DNA from: Micromussa lordhowensis
Lineage: Eukaryota; Cnidaria; Anthozoa; Scleractinia; Lobophylliidae
Length of the DNA stretch: 64,000 bases
Direction of reading: 5' to 3'
Assembly: GCA_964020085.1 (NCBI GenBank)
Contig: OZ026603.1
Coordinates: 32,996,006 to 33,060,005 of the forward strand
Position numbers and translations under genes: made by a program. Every line of letters begins with the position of its first letter. Position 1 is the first letter of the stretch. This document shows positions 12,825 to 23,716 of the stretch, in pieces. The notes below the pieces were generated by a model. It worked only from the letters and a program-made list of their open reading frames with translations. It was not told the DNA's origin and ran no database searches.

Positions 12825-15055
12825 GAATTCTTTTATGTCACAAAATTCTAATGCTCACTTCGAAAAAAACTATTAATCTTTTAAAATTAAGCCTTGAAAA
12901 AGCGATTAAGGCAAATGATGATTGACCTTTGTATTGTCGGTAAAACGACTTTAATCTTACAATAATTTGTTTCGGCTAGAAACCAGTTGTGGTTATCTAT
13001 AACAAGATCTAAAGTTAGATTTTAAAAAGACCAGTTTTTGTAAAGTAAAGAGAAAATATTCGATCTAATTAAGAGCCTAAGGGTCTTAGTTGTATTGTAT
13101 TTGCTTTTAACATTGTCACTCTTGAATCATTGTTGTACGCCTCTGTGACAGAAGAAGATTTCAAAAAACAAACTATAATTGAAGACCAAACTATAGTCAG
13201 TGATAAAAGGAGATCAATGATCTGACGGCACTAATTCAGTACTCGTACAGTTATCTTATAGTTCGTTGCACTTCCTACACACTGAGTCTATTCTCTCGCG
13301 AAAACGTATACACCGATGTAAATTCTTACTCGTTACTAAAACGCAAGATCCATGTTTTAATCCATTTTCTTGAAACTGAAATCAAGTTCATGAAATAATG
13401 CTACATTGTGACGGCAAACAAGCTTTCAAACCTTTGAACCAAAAACTACTTCAACTTTAAGAGTTTTGGCAGGTTTGTAACACTCCAATCCTCTGGGTTA
13501 GGATGTGCTCATTAACTTTGCCTATTTTCATTCATCTATTAAGATCGCGGAAGATTTTAATTGCACTTATTAAAATGGCCTTTTGCCGAATAACAAAAAT
13601 GATTGTAAGTGTCACTAATGACAGATAACTCTATTAGAAAAAGGCTAAAAATAATCACGATTATTCATTCAAATGATAACCATTAACCCTTAATTCAAAA
13701 ACTTTCCTTTTAAGTGTTTAAAATAATGACAATATAAAACCAAGATTAGTTCACTCTTGCAAATCTTTCATGACCTGTTATCACATAACTAGCTGAGAGA
13801 AAATGGTTTAGTGTTCTCCGAACGAAGTGCCCCAAGTAGTAATCAAGATGATCGTTTCTTTTTTTTCGTAACTGACTATAACTTCTTCATAAAATTTTGT
13901 CAGTGAATTATTTTATGGCAAAATTTAAATGCACGGGAACTTTTCTGGTTCCTTCTACTCCATGTCACCCCGTTGGTGGGACTTAACGGACTAAAAATAT
14001 CGAATTTAATTGACCCTGCAGTCTTTTTTTTATCAAAAGATCTTAACTGGTGTCGTAGGGTCAAATAGCTTTCCGGCGCCAATTTACTAACAAATCTAAT
14101 GTATCTATGATTTCTATTCTTTTTCAAATTAAACAGACAAATGCCACAAATTCCTTAACAACAAAGTCTTTCTGTCTGTCTATTAGAAACGGGCTCCGCG
14201 TCAGCTAAACTTATTTAGTAGAGCCAGTTGTCTAATCAGTCTGTATAAACCTGTATAAACCAATGTCTATAGAAGATAAACTTCGCCGTAACTGAAAGGT
14301 AAGGACGTCGCCGTTATATTACTTGATAAACTTAATTCATCTTAAATAATTGAGTATGCGAGAATTAAACATAACGATGTCCTTTTGTGTAGCTGTCACA
14401 ATTCAACAAGACTAAAACCGGTACAACTTCTCCATGTATACCTCCACCGAACATCTGATTAACACAATCTCTGGACACCCTAACTTTTTGAAAGCGTTTT
14501 CTCGTCCAAAACTGAATCTTTATGTTTGAATATCTCTGTATTCTTTTAATTGTGAACTCAGTACAATCTGGCTCCTAATAAACCACGATTTATGCTAATT
14601 CTTGACTACAATTCGCCCTCACAATTCAAACTTTGACTGATAAACTTTCCATCGTAGTGCAAAATATGACTAATAATTGGTGGAAATATGAGATTTCGGT
14701 CCGATCGAAAAGTGAAAAACGTCCTTCATAAGGTTCGTCCTCTCTTCAGTGATTTCTAAAAAATGCTTCGAAATCCGGAGAAATAATTTGAACAGATAAA
14801 ATTATTTAAAAAAATATTTCATAAAAAGATGATATGACAATACAATAATAATACAACACTAAATTATTTGGTTTAAAAATGATTTTATAAAATAACTGAG
14901 CCACTACGTGCGCTCTCATTGGTCGATAGGTGTGTTTAGTTGAGAGTATGTAAACACGGTTATGACGTTTTAGATTCGCGCGTATTTTTAAGAATTATTT
15001 TATAAAAGCAGTAGGGAACTTTTTCAGTGTTTACCTAGCCTCATCTAAACACTCT

Positions 15056-15140
15056 GAGGGTTGGAAGAATTCTCGAAAGTTATGCAAACCCGAGACGTAG
15101 TCGAGGGTTTGCATAACTGTCTCGAATTCTCCCAACCCTC
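15056..15140. repeat. Long hairpin (foldback element core)
   Basis: The outer arms GAGGGTTGG...AGAATTCTCGA (15056-15076) pair with CTCGAATTCT...CCAACCCTC (15121-15140). The inner arms AGTTATGCAAACCC (15078-15091) and GGGTTTGCATAACT (15105-15118) are exact, with a 13-base loop. The AGTTATGCAA core is shared with the hairpin at 4912-4973. An apparent open frame on each strand here is produced by the palindrome. Confidence 0.75.
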
Positions 15141-15612
15141 CCCGTGTCCCCGACGTTTCGTCAATAGCATAATATTTACTGTTTTACATGATAACTTTCC
15201 TCGGTCGTATTTCTGGAAACCAAAAAGGCATCCAGCGATTAACCAGTCGCTCATAAAGGTGAAGAAGAAATACTGCTAGTCGCTCTACAAATGAAATTTC
15301 TGTGTTTGATTCGAACTATTTAAACATTTGGTCTTTTCTATTAATTTCCGTTCAGTTATCTGTTAGTCTTCGCGGCCAAGAGAACTGGAGCTGAGGGGGC
15401 TTGAGTTTCTCGCTCAGTTGCATTCCGGCGGTTTTCATCATTGTTGGAAACGGCCACCGTTCATGACTCATGCGACTAAACAGCTTAAGAAAGGCTTGGA
15501 TTGTTCTTGATGGGCATGAATCAATGCAGCTTACCAAACCTTTGAATCAATCACAACGACTTAGACAAAAGTGAGTGCATGCAATACATCTTGAGGATTT
15601 TACTTCATTCAA

Positions 15613-15943
15613 GGTCATTGCTGGTCATCAACTTGTGCAGCCCATCGAAAAGCGCTGTCTTTACTGCAACATTGGATCATTAATAAATTGCAATACATAT
15701 TGAGAAAGGAAGCCACATCAGCCTTAGCTGGTTTTCCTTTGGGTCCTCTATCCTGGTCGAATTGGAATTTGAAGATGTTGGTTTTTGTGGAGGGAGGAAA
15801 ACCGGAGAACCTGGAGAAAAACCCTTGGAGCAAGGCGAGAACCAACAACAAACTCACCCCACATATAGCACCGGGCAGGAATCGAAACTAGGCCGCATTA
15901 GTGGGACGCGAGCATTCTCACCACTGCGCCATTCCAGCTCCCC
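15613..15943 (-). mobile_element. tRNA-derived SINE
   Basis: On the minus strand the head carries an A-box match, TGGCGCAGTGG (15931-15921). About 35 bases on comes a near B-box, GTTTCGATTCC (15888-15878), followed by CTGCCCGGTGC. This is the spacing of an RNA polymerase III internal promoter. The body then matches the fragment at 963-1140. The element ends near 15613. The overlapping open frames on both strands are by-products. Confidence 0.75.
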
Positions 15944-18900
15944 AGACCTGGATAGTAATCCCCTCTCTTCCCCCACTCCCCTTTCTGGCTTGGTTCCATA
16001 ATGTTTCACAAACACTGCAGTAATCATGGGATATGCCACGATCCACTACCAAGTCGCAATTAACTTGAAAACTCACGTTTCATATGATCACGTTTTCATA
16101 TGCGATATGCATATGCATTAGGTTCGAAATTTTCATCGCATTTTTAGCATTATTTTCTCAACTATGCATTCTCTTTAAAAAAAAACTGCTTGTTCCATGC
16201 ACTTTAATTGGTAACTGGTGATAAACACACAACTGGTCTAGGAGATGACAAGTCAAAGCACTTTCAGTTTAATAACCGCAAGAATGTATATGTCCTGGGC
16301 GCCTCGACAGACACGTATTAAACACTAACGAGTTGGCGCCAAGCTCGTTTCGCGCCCTCTTATCGTTGATTGCTTCCCGCTGTGAGGTGGAAAAAGTCGG
16401 CAAAACCGCGATTAAAACCCAATTATGTTCTGCCCTTTTCTCGACCACTGAACAGATCAGTCAGATCATTGCACACATCATCGCACCAGGAGTTCGTTTA
16501 TCTACTGCTGAAAACAAATTTCTAAATCAGTGGTCCTAAATGAAAGTTGAAACTTGCGCGAGCGTGTTACGTGGAGTAGATTGGTCGGCCTCCTTTGTGG
16601 CCGACCTCCGGCCCCAGGGAATTGAGCAAAGAAAGCCGACTATCAGTAAACTCTTGAATTCTGCGTGATATACTCTTAAGAAACAACCATTCTTAAAAAG
16701 CAATGAAAGGTATTTAAGAAGCCGTAGATAGATCTATATCCGGCAATTCAGAAGACAGAGTGAATAACCGACACGAAATTAACCCAAGCCACTCCAAGCT
16801 ATGCAATATTTATTAATAATAGTTGTGCCCATTCCCTTGTTCGATTGGTTTTGTTTGCTGCTCGTGTCAGTGAACTGGAAATCCAAACAAGACAAAACAA
16901 ACTCCTTAACCCTAATCCTATAATGATCGGAGACTGTTTGTTTTATATTCTTTTTAGTTGCAAAAACTGTAAATGAAACCACTTTTTTTGTTCTGGCTAA
17001 TTTCGCGCGCGCAATACATGAAAAGATCCCGGGTGTTACTTTAAACAATTTATTTACTTCAATAATGTATGATATTTCTATATCAAAGAATCACAATGCT
17101 TGCAGCAATAACAGAAGGAAAATGGTTTTCGTGTACATTGTTTTCCCTAGGAATTTAAGGAAACCAAATAAACATTTCTCGAATGGATGGTTTGTTTTGT
17201 CAAAGCTCGTCTCGGAATTCCTACCACTGACGGTTTATGTTATTCATATTTCGATCACAAGTATTGCGGTTAATTTAAAATCGGTATAAATATTTGCGCG
17301 TTAGTTAGAGGGCACCAACAATTCGTGATATGCCGGAGGCTATTCAATATAATTTACGTTCAATTAGAGCAAAGTTTTGAATTGAATCCTGTGCCGTGAC
17401 GCTTAATAAATGCCAATTTCTTCATAGATATCATCTGCCACAGTCTTCCGAGAACAGCGAGTTCCATACAGAATCAATTCCTCAAAACCATACAAAGGTA
17501 AGTCATATCAGCACTAACACCCATGGCGTTTGTCGTGGTGAGAAAGACAGCGAGTTCCCGATCGGTAGCAGCACTAACTGCAACGTTGGTACAAGAAATA
17601 AGTAAACAGAAATGTGATTGATGCGGCATTTGAACTACGAATTTAGTCCGTGTTAGGTTGGCAAATTTAAGAGCTAGAACAAGGTAAAGATGCTTTCATT
17701 TGTTCAATTTTATTCAGCCAACAACACTATGAAGCAAAAAACACGCTCGTGTCGTCGTGAATGTTGTTATGTAAGTTTCGATTGCTCTCAAGATGACCGC
17801 TAAGACGAAGAGGGACCTTTTGTAATTTAACCTGTGGCAGCTGAAGTGACGGACAGTCTGAAATGGACCAATTATTGAGAGATTTTATCCATGACCAAAA
17901 TATGTGCTGAAGGAGCCACACCATTGTCTAACGTTAGCATAGAAACTGCTCTTCCTTCCGCTCTCAGATGCTGAAAGGTGTGCTTTCGGTTGTGAAATGG
18001 CGTTACAATGATTTTTCGTTCTGCAATAAACCGCTATCAAGCTTCTCGCCTGCTTGACTCTTGCTCAGATCTTGGAATCCACCAAGTGTTCTGATTTCAG
18101 CTGTCAGGAGGAAATTCGCATCAAATTATTTCCGTTCACAAGAACTAAAAATAATATTATTTCACAATTTCCGTTCATTAAAGCAATTGCTATCATTATC
18201 TTCAAGTCTTTATTCCTATGAGGTTCCTATCGTAAAATTTAGTCTCCTTGTAATGTCGATCGATACTGTGTCTACAAGCTGACAGGGTTCGGTTATCATG
18301 ATGAGCTGGTTAACTAGGGTCAATGATGACTAAGTATCGCAGGGTTGGAATCTACTGACAAGCAATTTGGAAACTTTGCAACAATCAACAAGGCGAAATC
18401 TTATTTCGAGATTTATACAAGAAGTATTACTAATTACTTTGCCTGCAGGAGCCTAGCACCTGTTAACTTGCTATTGTCAACTGAATGCGTCACCTGATTA
18501 ATCTAACGGAAAATTAGTAAGCGGCAAATGTTGAGGTTTAGATGATGGGCTAAGCAACATCGCCTTCAGATCAGTACTCTTTTGTGCACAGGCGATAAGG
18601 ACTTGCAAATTGTATCATTTTCCATTGCTAGATTTGAATTGTCCAGTGGCACGGAAATTAGAACCAGCTACACGACACGGGTTCCATTTTCCAAGTGATG
18701 TGCTTGAATAATTAATTAAAAGTTGTCGTTTGAATATTTTTATTAAACTAATACACTATTTTCGCTGAATATTTAATCCTTGATCAGTATAAACGGAAGT
18801 ATTTTCGGAGCTTTGCTTATTTGATGATACGAAAATAGCGATTTACTGCAGAGGGCGGAATTATTTAGCCAACTCTAATGCTTAAAATAGTTGATATTGA

Positions 18901-20331
18901 TTCTTAGCTATATTCAGCAAGTTCTAGTTAGAATTTTTATCATTTCTAAACAATGTCCAATCAAGAAACGATTAGATAAACCATGACAGCCGTAAAGGCA
19001 GCTCGAGTGAAAACGCTTCTACTAACAAGCATTTCTTAACGCCGGATTAATATAAACATATTGGTTTTTTTTTAATACAGATAGTCGGTAGGGTTTGATG
19101 TATTGAGTTGTTTCTTTGATTGTCAGTTGTTTTGTCGCCATGGGTTGCGCTTCCCTATCTCTATCTGAGAACAAGATTAGCTTATCGTTATATTGCAGGC
19201 TTGGAAAGCTTTATGTCGGCGAAATCATCGACATTACTTTATCGGTTGTAGATAAACTGAAGCATTTCGTAAGTAGCTGTAAGTGTTTGTTTCGCTTCAA
19301 TTGTCCTTCAAGGACTTCATACTTTGTCCAGTGCTCAACAGAAATCTGGCAACGTTTAAAACGCACAAATGACCACTTACATAATGAGAAGAGCATAGTA
19401 TGAATATTGAATTCTCGCTTAATACTCAAAATATGATAACTGCAGTATGATCGTAATATAATAAAATGTACACTATATCGACAATTGCAATAGTCTTCCA
19501 TCTTGAATTTTTAAGCTTAATTAATTCAATTCATCTTCATGCCATTTATTATTTCAACTGACCAATTTCTCAGCTTGGAGGCCTTTATTATCATATTAAA
19601 CGGTTGTTTGCAAATCCTGATTTCTTAAGCTACAGACTAAATGTTTTAGTTTGACTCCTTGGTTTGACTGGTATTGGTTTGATCGTTGAATATATCGTTT
19701 TTACTAATACGTGATTCTGTTTAGTTCAGTGGAATTTTATTTCAGTTAACAAATCTGTCGAAAGCAGTTAACTATTCCAAAACATAAGAAATGCTATTTG
19801 TGTTCATAGACACTGCATGGTTGCAAGAAAACTTGCACGTGACATTGCTGTGACGTCACCTTAGCAATGGTGTTCGCTGGATTTCTACGCATGAACAACC
19901 AACGGAAAATCTTGTTCCAAAACTGGCACATAGACACAGCTTGTTTTCAAGATTCTTTTTTCTTTGAAGGAATCGAAAAGCAACGGTTCTCTCCTTCCTG
20001 CTTGAAAGTTGAAAGTTGAAGATGTATGGCCAGTTGGTTACAAATAATTTTTGTGTTTTTTTTTGTTTGTGTGTTTTTTAATTGTTAAACAACTTAACTC
20101 TGTAATCATGAAATACAGTCTCGTTTGCAAATATATAGTTTGTCTTTTCTGCAGGTTTACAGTTAATTTGCCTTTTTTTTGGTACGCTATTGAGTGATAT
20201 TTATCTTAGAAGTTGAAATGCTAACAGTATCTTAACTGAACAGAATATTGATTTGGACAGAGACTTCCCGGAAACTGATCAACACTCGTGTGTCTCTGTG
20301 GTATTGGAAGTGGTTATGAAAGATCTTCGAA

Positions 20332-20377
20332 AATTTCAGTTATGAAACTACATTAATTTCAGTTATGAAACTACATT
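20332..20377 (+). repeat. Exact tandem duplication of a 23-base unit
   Basis: ATTTCAGTTATGAAACTACATTA occurs twice head to tail (20332-20354 and 20355-20377). No role is visible. Confidence 0.85.
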
Positions 20378-20524
20378 AATGTCGAAACAGAAATCCAAAA
20401 CTAGCTTAGACGAGTTATTGAAATAGAAAGCTTTCAGAGTTCATTTTATCTACGATATGCCCGTAATCTCCTAAACATCTATTTTACTTGAACTATACCG
20501 AGCTTTACCGGTGAACTGAATTTA

Positions 20525-20632
20525 ATGCTGGGGGTAAGCCTGCGATGGACTAGCATCCCATCCAGGGGGAGTAGAAATACTCCTAGTCGCTTCATTCTAC
20601 AGAAACCAGGATTAGCTCCGGCTGTACCTTAC
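20525..20632 (+). mobile_element. L2-type LINE/SINE 3' tail fragment
   Basis: The block GCCTGCGATGGACTAGCATC, followed by CCATCCAGGGGGAGT and a downstream GATTAGCTCCGGC, resembles the 3' tail widely shared by L2-clade LINEs and the SINEs they mobilise (compare the fish tail core with GATGGACTGGC and CCATCCAGGG). This is family knowledge from memory, not a search. Confidence 0.6.
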
Positions 20633-22286
20633 CTTTTTTATACTGAGCTTCGTTTAATGTATAGTTTGTTAGTTGAAACTATTTTCGTTCCCAATGTGGA
20701 CAATGTATTGGTCACTTGGTTCAAGCTATTGCTGGATTACGTCACACTGACGTAACCAATCCTATTTCTATGGGAACAGTCCAAACCACTGACAATAACA
20801 ACGACAGACGGATATTGATCTGCAGTTTGTTGGAGTCTTGCACGTGTTTTGACCTAACGTCTAGGAGCAATAAGCCTATGCTTCCCTTTCGAAACAAGGA
20901 TTATAATAAATAAAAAGGCAAATATAGAACTAACTTATGCTGAATTTTACTATATCCGCTAAATAGAAATCGCACATTTGACATTTTGATGTTCTCCTAC
21001 CCATTTTCAAATTTGTTTCTATGCTAAACACATGTTCAACTTCAAATACTGACAAAGCAGGTGAATCGAAAGCTTCTGTCGGGAGATATATATTGTTTTG
21101 CGGTTTTGTTAATTTCACTTGTAAGACCCAATTCATGTATACTCACATTTTAGCACTGGAAGAAACATCACTCAAAGCTCCTTTTATATTTGGCAAATTT
21201 CATGCAAGATGTCATGGTTCCTATTCGACTAAATTTATCTAGCTAAAGTTACGTTGTACAAGAACTGAACTCTTCACGTTTTTTTATAAGGCCGATATTT
21301 AATCAATGACTGCGTTTTGTCCTTTGCAGCCATTTTAAGTTTGGTTTTACTCAATTTCTAAGATGTGTGAGCAGCTAATAAAAGCCAGTGTCTTAAAATT
21401 CTATTTACCTAGTGTATCTTCGAAAAAAAGTTGAACTAAACCTAAATGTAACCGTATATCCTGAACAGTATCATATGAATGGTTGTTGATCTCAAAAAAA
21501 AAATCATTTGTGAAGATAGTTTAAAAGCTCTGTTATGGTATTAAAGCAATGAGTTATCTTACAATATAGCTGTAAGGTTTTTTGAAAATATTTAATTACA
21601 GCCTTCATTCACACCCAGGGTTCAAACCACAGTATTTCGGTGCTGCAACGTAAGTATAAAAGAAGAAACCCGATCCTCGATTTTCTGGGGAGTGGATTTT
21701 TGACATAAAGCGGTCTTGTGGAGTGTTTGGAGGGAAAAACTTCAAACCACTAAAGCACTTTTGATTCGAGACAGCAGAATTTTAGTACATATCGTATATA
21801 TAACGAGATTTTTTCCTTACCACTTTAATTTAAATGGAAAATCTCTCAAATAATTTTCATAGAAATTGACTATCAGTTTATGGGAATTTGATAAGAGAGC
21901 CAATTTGGGACAAAGTTACGCCATAGTTTGAGCAGTCTATCTCTCTACATTCCATTTTTAAATTTATGATTTAGATGAGGCGTTTAAACTCCGCTTTACT
22001 GTTGTAGAGTGGCGTTAGAATTTAGCCAGTAGAGATGCTTAGTTCATTGATGTTGAAATGCAAGATTGATGGCGGCAGCTGGCGGGTAACACAATTGTAA
22101 ATATATTACTGACAATGACTAATTATGGAATCGTGAGTTGAAAAGATATTACTTAAGACAACATATTACAGTAAATGGGCAGCAGAAGAGCATTTTATTC
22201 TCGTACTGTGTGTGAATTCACATAAACTGTGAGTGAGTGAGTCCCACTGTTCACGAAGCTGTCTGCAAACACCAAACCGCCTAAAA

Positions 22287-22292
22287 TTTATT
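22287..22292 (-). promoter_or_regulatory. Candidate FBXL14 poly(A) signal
   Basis: AATAAA on the minus strand, about 230 bases past the FBXL14 stop. It is suitably placed, though the motif is common in AT-rich DNA. Confidence 0.35.
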
Positions 22293-22522
22293 CACGAATT
22301 CATTTTTATGTATGAATGAAAACAGATACAATAATATTGAACACACAGAATGCACAAAGAAATGGACTTCAAAAATATTCGATTTCCTTGGCAAAAAGGC
22401 CTGTGTATTCCGCAAATACTCTGTGTCAGATATGAATCGTACTTACTAACATGTACAACGACATGTGCTGTATAAAATTACGAGCAACTGTTTCACAGCT
22501 GTTCGGACTTGGCAGGACTTGG

Positions 22523-23716
22523 TCACCTTTGCCACAATCCAAGATTCAGTACTTGTAAATGAGGAAGATGCATTAATTTCTCCAGGCCTGTCTTGGTAAC
22601 TCTTGTACAGCCATACAGATCAATGTTCGTTATACTAGGCAAGTTTTCGGCGATAGAAGTTAAGCTGATGTCTGTGATTTGCGTACACTGGCCAATATTT
22701 AACACACGAAGATCGTGAAGGCTTCGTGCTGCTTTACAAAGACCATCGTCCGTAATGTGGCAAGAGTTTAAACCAAGATTTTTTAAATGATGAAGCCCAT
22801 TAGATATATGATTCAACGCCGCATCGCCGACTTTGTCACAAAAACTTACGTCCAAGTAAGTTAAATTAAGGCCTCCTACGGCTAAATGCGCTATACCTTC
22901 GTCGCCAATACCTTCACAAGATCGAAGGTTTAATTCACGCAGGCTTCGAAGAGTAGCCAAGTGAGAGAGCCCGCTCTCCGTAATACCACAACAAAAGCTT
23001 AAATTGATAGCCTGTAGGTGAACTAGTCCCTTGGCTATGTTGCTTAGTGCGTTATCAGTGATCTTTTGACAGTCTTGTAAACACAAAGTAGTTAAATTCT
23101 TGTTACCGCGAGCGGAACTCGCATTAAGTCCGGCGAGGTGTGCGATACCGGTGTCCGAAATGTGTCGGCAACTTCGAAGATTCAAGTACTTTAACTTCGG
23201 CAAGCCCCAGGCACATAGAAGTAATCCAGTGTTGGTTATATTACAACAACCAGCGAGATCCAGCACTTCCAAATTGCTCAAAAATCGAGCGATCCGTCCA
23301 AGACTTGTATCCGTAATTTGTTTACACAAACTTAGATTTAACACTGTCAAAGACGAAAGATCTTTCACGAACGCATGTCCTATTCCAATGTCGGTAACAT
23401 TGAAGCATCCTTTGAGGTTCAAACTCTCTATATTCGGTAGATTTTGTATAACGTAGTTCAAGCTCTTTTTAAGACTCAGTATACGAATTTTTCGAATACC
23501 ACGTTTCGCCAACGAAGGAAATAGGTATGGATTTGACCTCCGCAAATGTAGCCTGGCTTGAAGACCGCGCCAAACCAAACGACTGTAAGCCGCGTCTCTC
23601 CACTTTGAGCAGACTTGAGACACTCTTCCTTTGTCTCTAATGTCTAAATAACTAAAAATAATGGCCAAAATCTCGGGGAAAAGGCAGTGGATCGAAGTGT
23701 CGCTCCTGCCTTTCAT
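22523..23716 (-). CDS. FBXL14: F-box/LRR protein 14, ubiquitin-ligase substrate adaptor
   Basis: 397 aa in one open exon. Residues about 9-50 form the F-box (CLFPEILAIIFSYLDIRDKG, then VCSKWRDAAY), which docks on SKP1 in an SCF E3 ubiquitin ligase. From about residue 85 there are some ten cysteine-containing leucine-rich repeats of the LNL..C..ITD type, the substrate-binding solenoid. The protein ends VLNLGLWQ, as in FBXL14 family members. Vertebrate FBXL14 (Drosophila Ppa) promotes destruction of Snail-family and Pax-type regulators in the cytoplasm and nucleus, and similar targets here are inference. Length and order agree with the family. The last codons read WQR-stop, but CAAAG|GTGACC at the end could be a splice donor, so a short extra C-terminal exon may exist. 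The gene is divergent from Wnt5, about 6.9 kb away. Confidence 0.93.
   Translation of the reverse strand: MKGRSDTSIHCLFPEILAIIFSYLDIRDKGRVSQVCSKWRDAAYSRLVWRGLQARLHLRRSNPYLFPSLAKRGIRKIRILSLKKSLNYVIQNLPNIESLNLKGCFNVTDIGIGHAFVKDLSSLTVLNLSLCKQITDTSLGRIARFLSNLEVLDLAGCCNITNTGLLLCAWGLPKLKYLNLRSCRHISDTGIAHLAGLNASSARGNKNLTTLCLQDCQKITDNALSNIAKGLVHLQAINLSFCCGITESGLSHLATLRSLRELNLRSCEGIGDEGIAHLAVGGLNLTYLDVSFCDKVGDAALNHISNGLHHLKNLGLNSCHITDDGLCKAARSLHDLRVLNIGQCTQITDISLTSIAENLPSITNIDLYGCTRVTKTGLEKLMHLPHLQVLNLGLWQR

Larger units (their letters stand above)
5768..22522. other. Gene-poor, repeat-rich interval
   Basis: About 16.8 kb without a gene I can support. The open frames are short, lack family signatures and often overlap repeats. 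Recognisable content is listed separately: a nested transposon (11023-11417), one half of a dispersed inverted pair (12094-12314), a short perfect palindrome (12798-12824), a foldback hairpin (15056-15140), a SINE (15613-15943) and an L2-like tail (20525-20632). I see nothing specific in 5768-11000, 12830-14880 or 16050-20320. Confidence 0.55.

Noticed and set aside
15045..15279. Open frames of about 70 codons on both strands at the same place
   Set aside because: They are created by the palindrome at 15056-15140, which reads open in both directions.
15615..16039. Several open frames on both strands
   Set aside because: They lie in the tRNA-derived SINE and its flank; the translated text is that of a common non-coding repeat.
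23100..23456. 118-codon plus-strand open frame
   Set aside because: It is the antisense shadow of the FBXL14 leucine-rich repeats.
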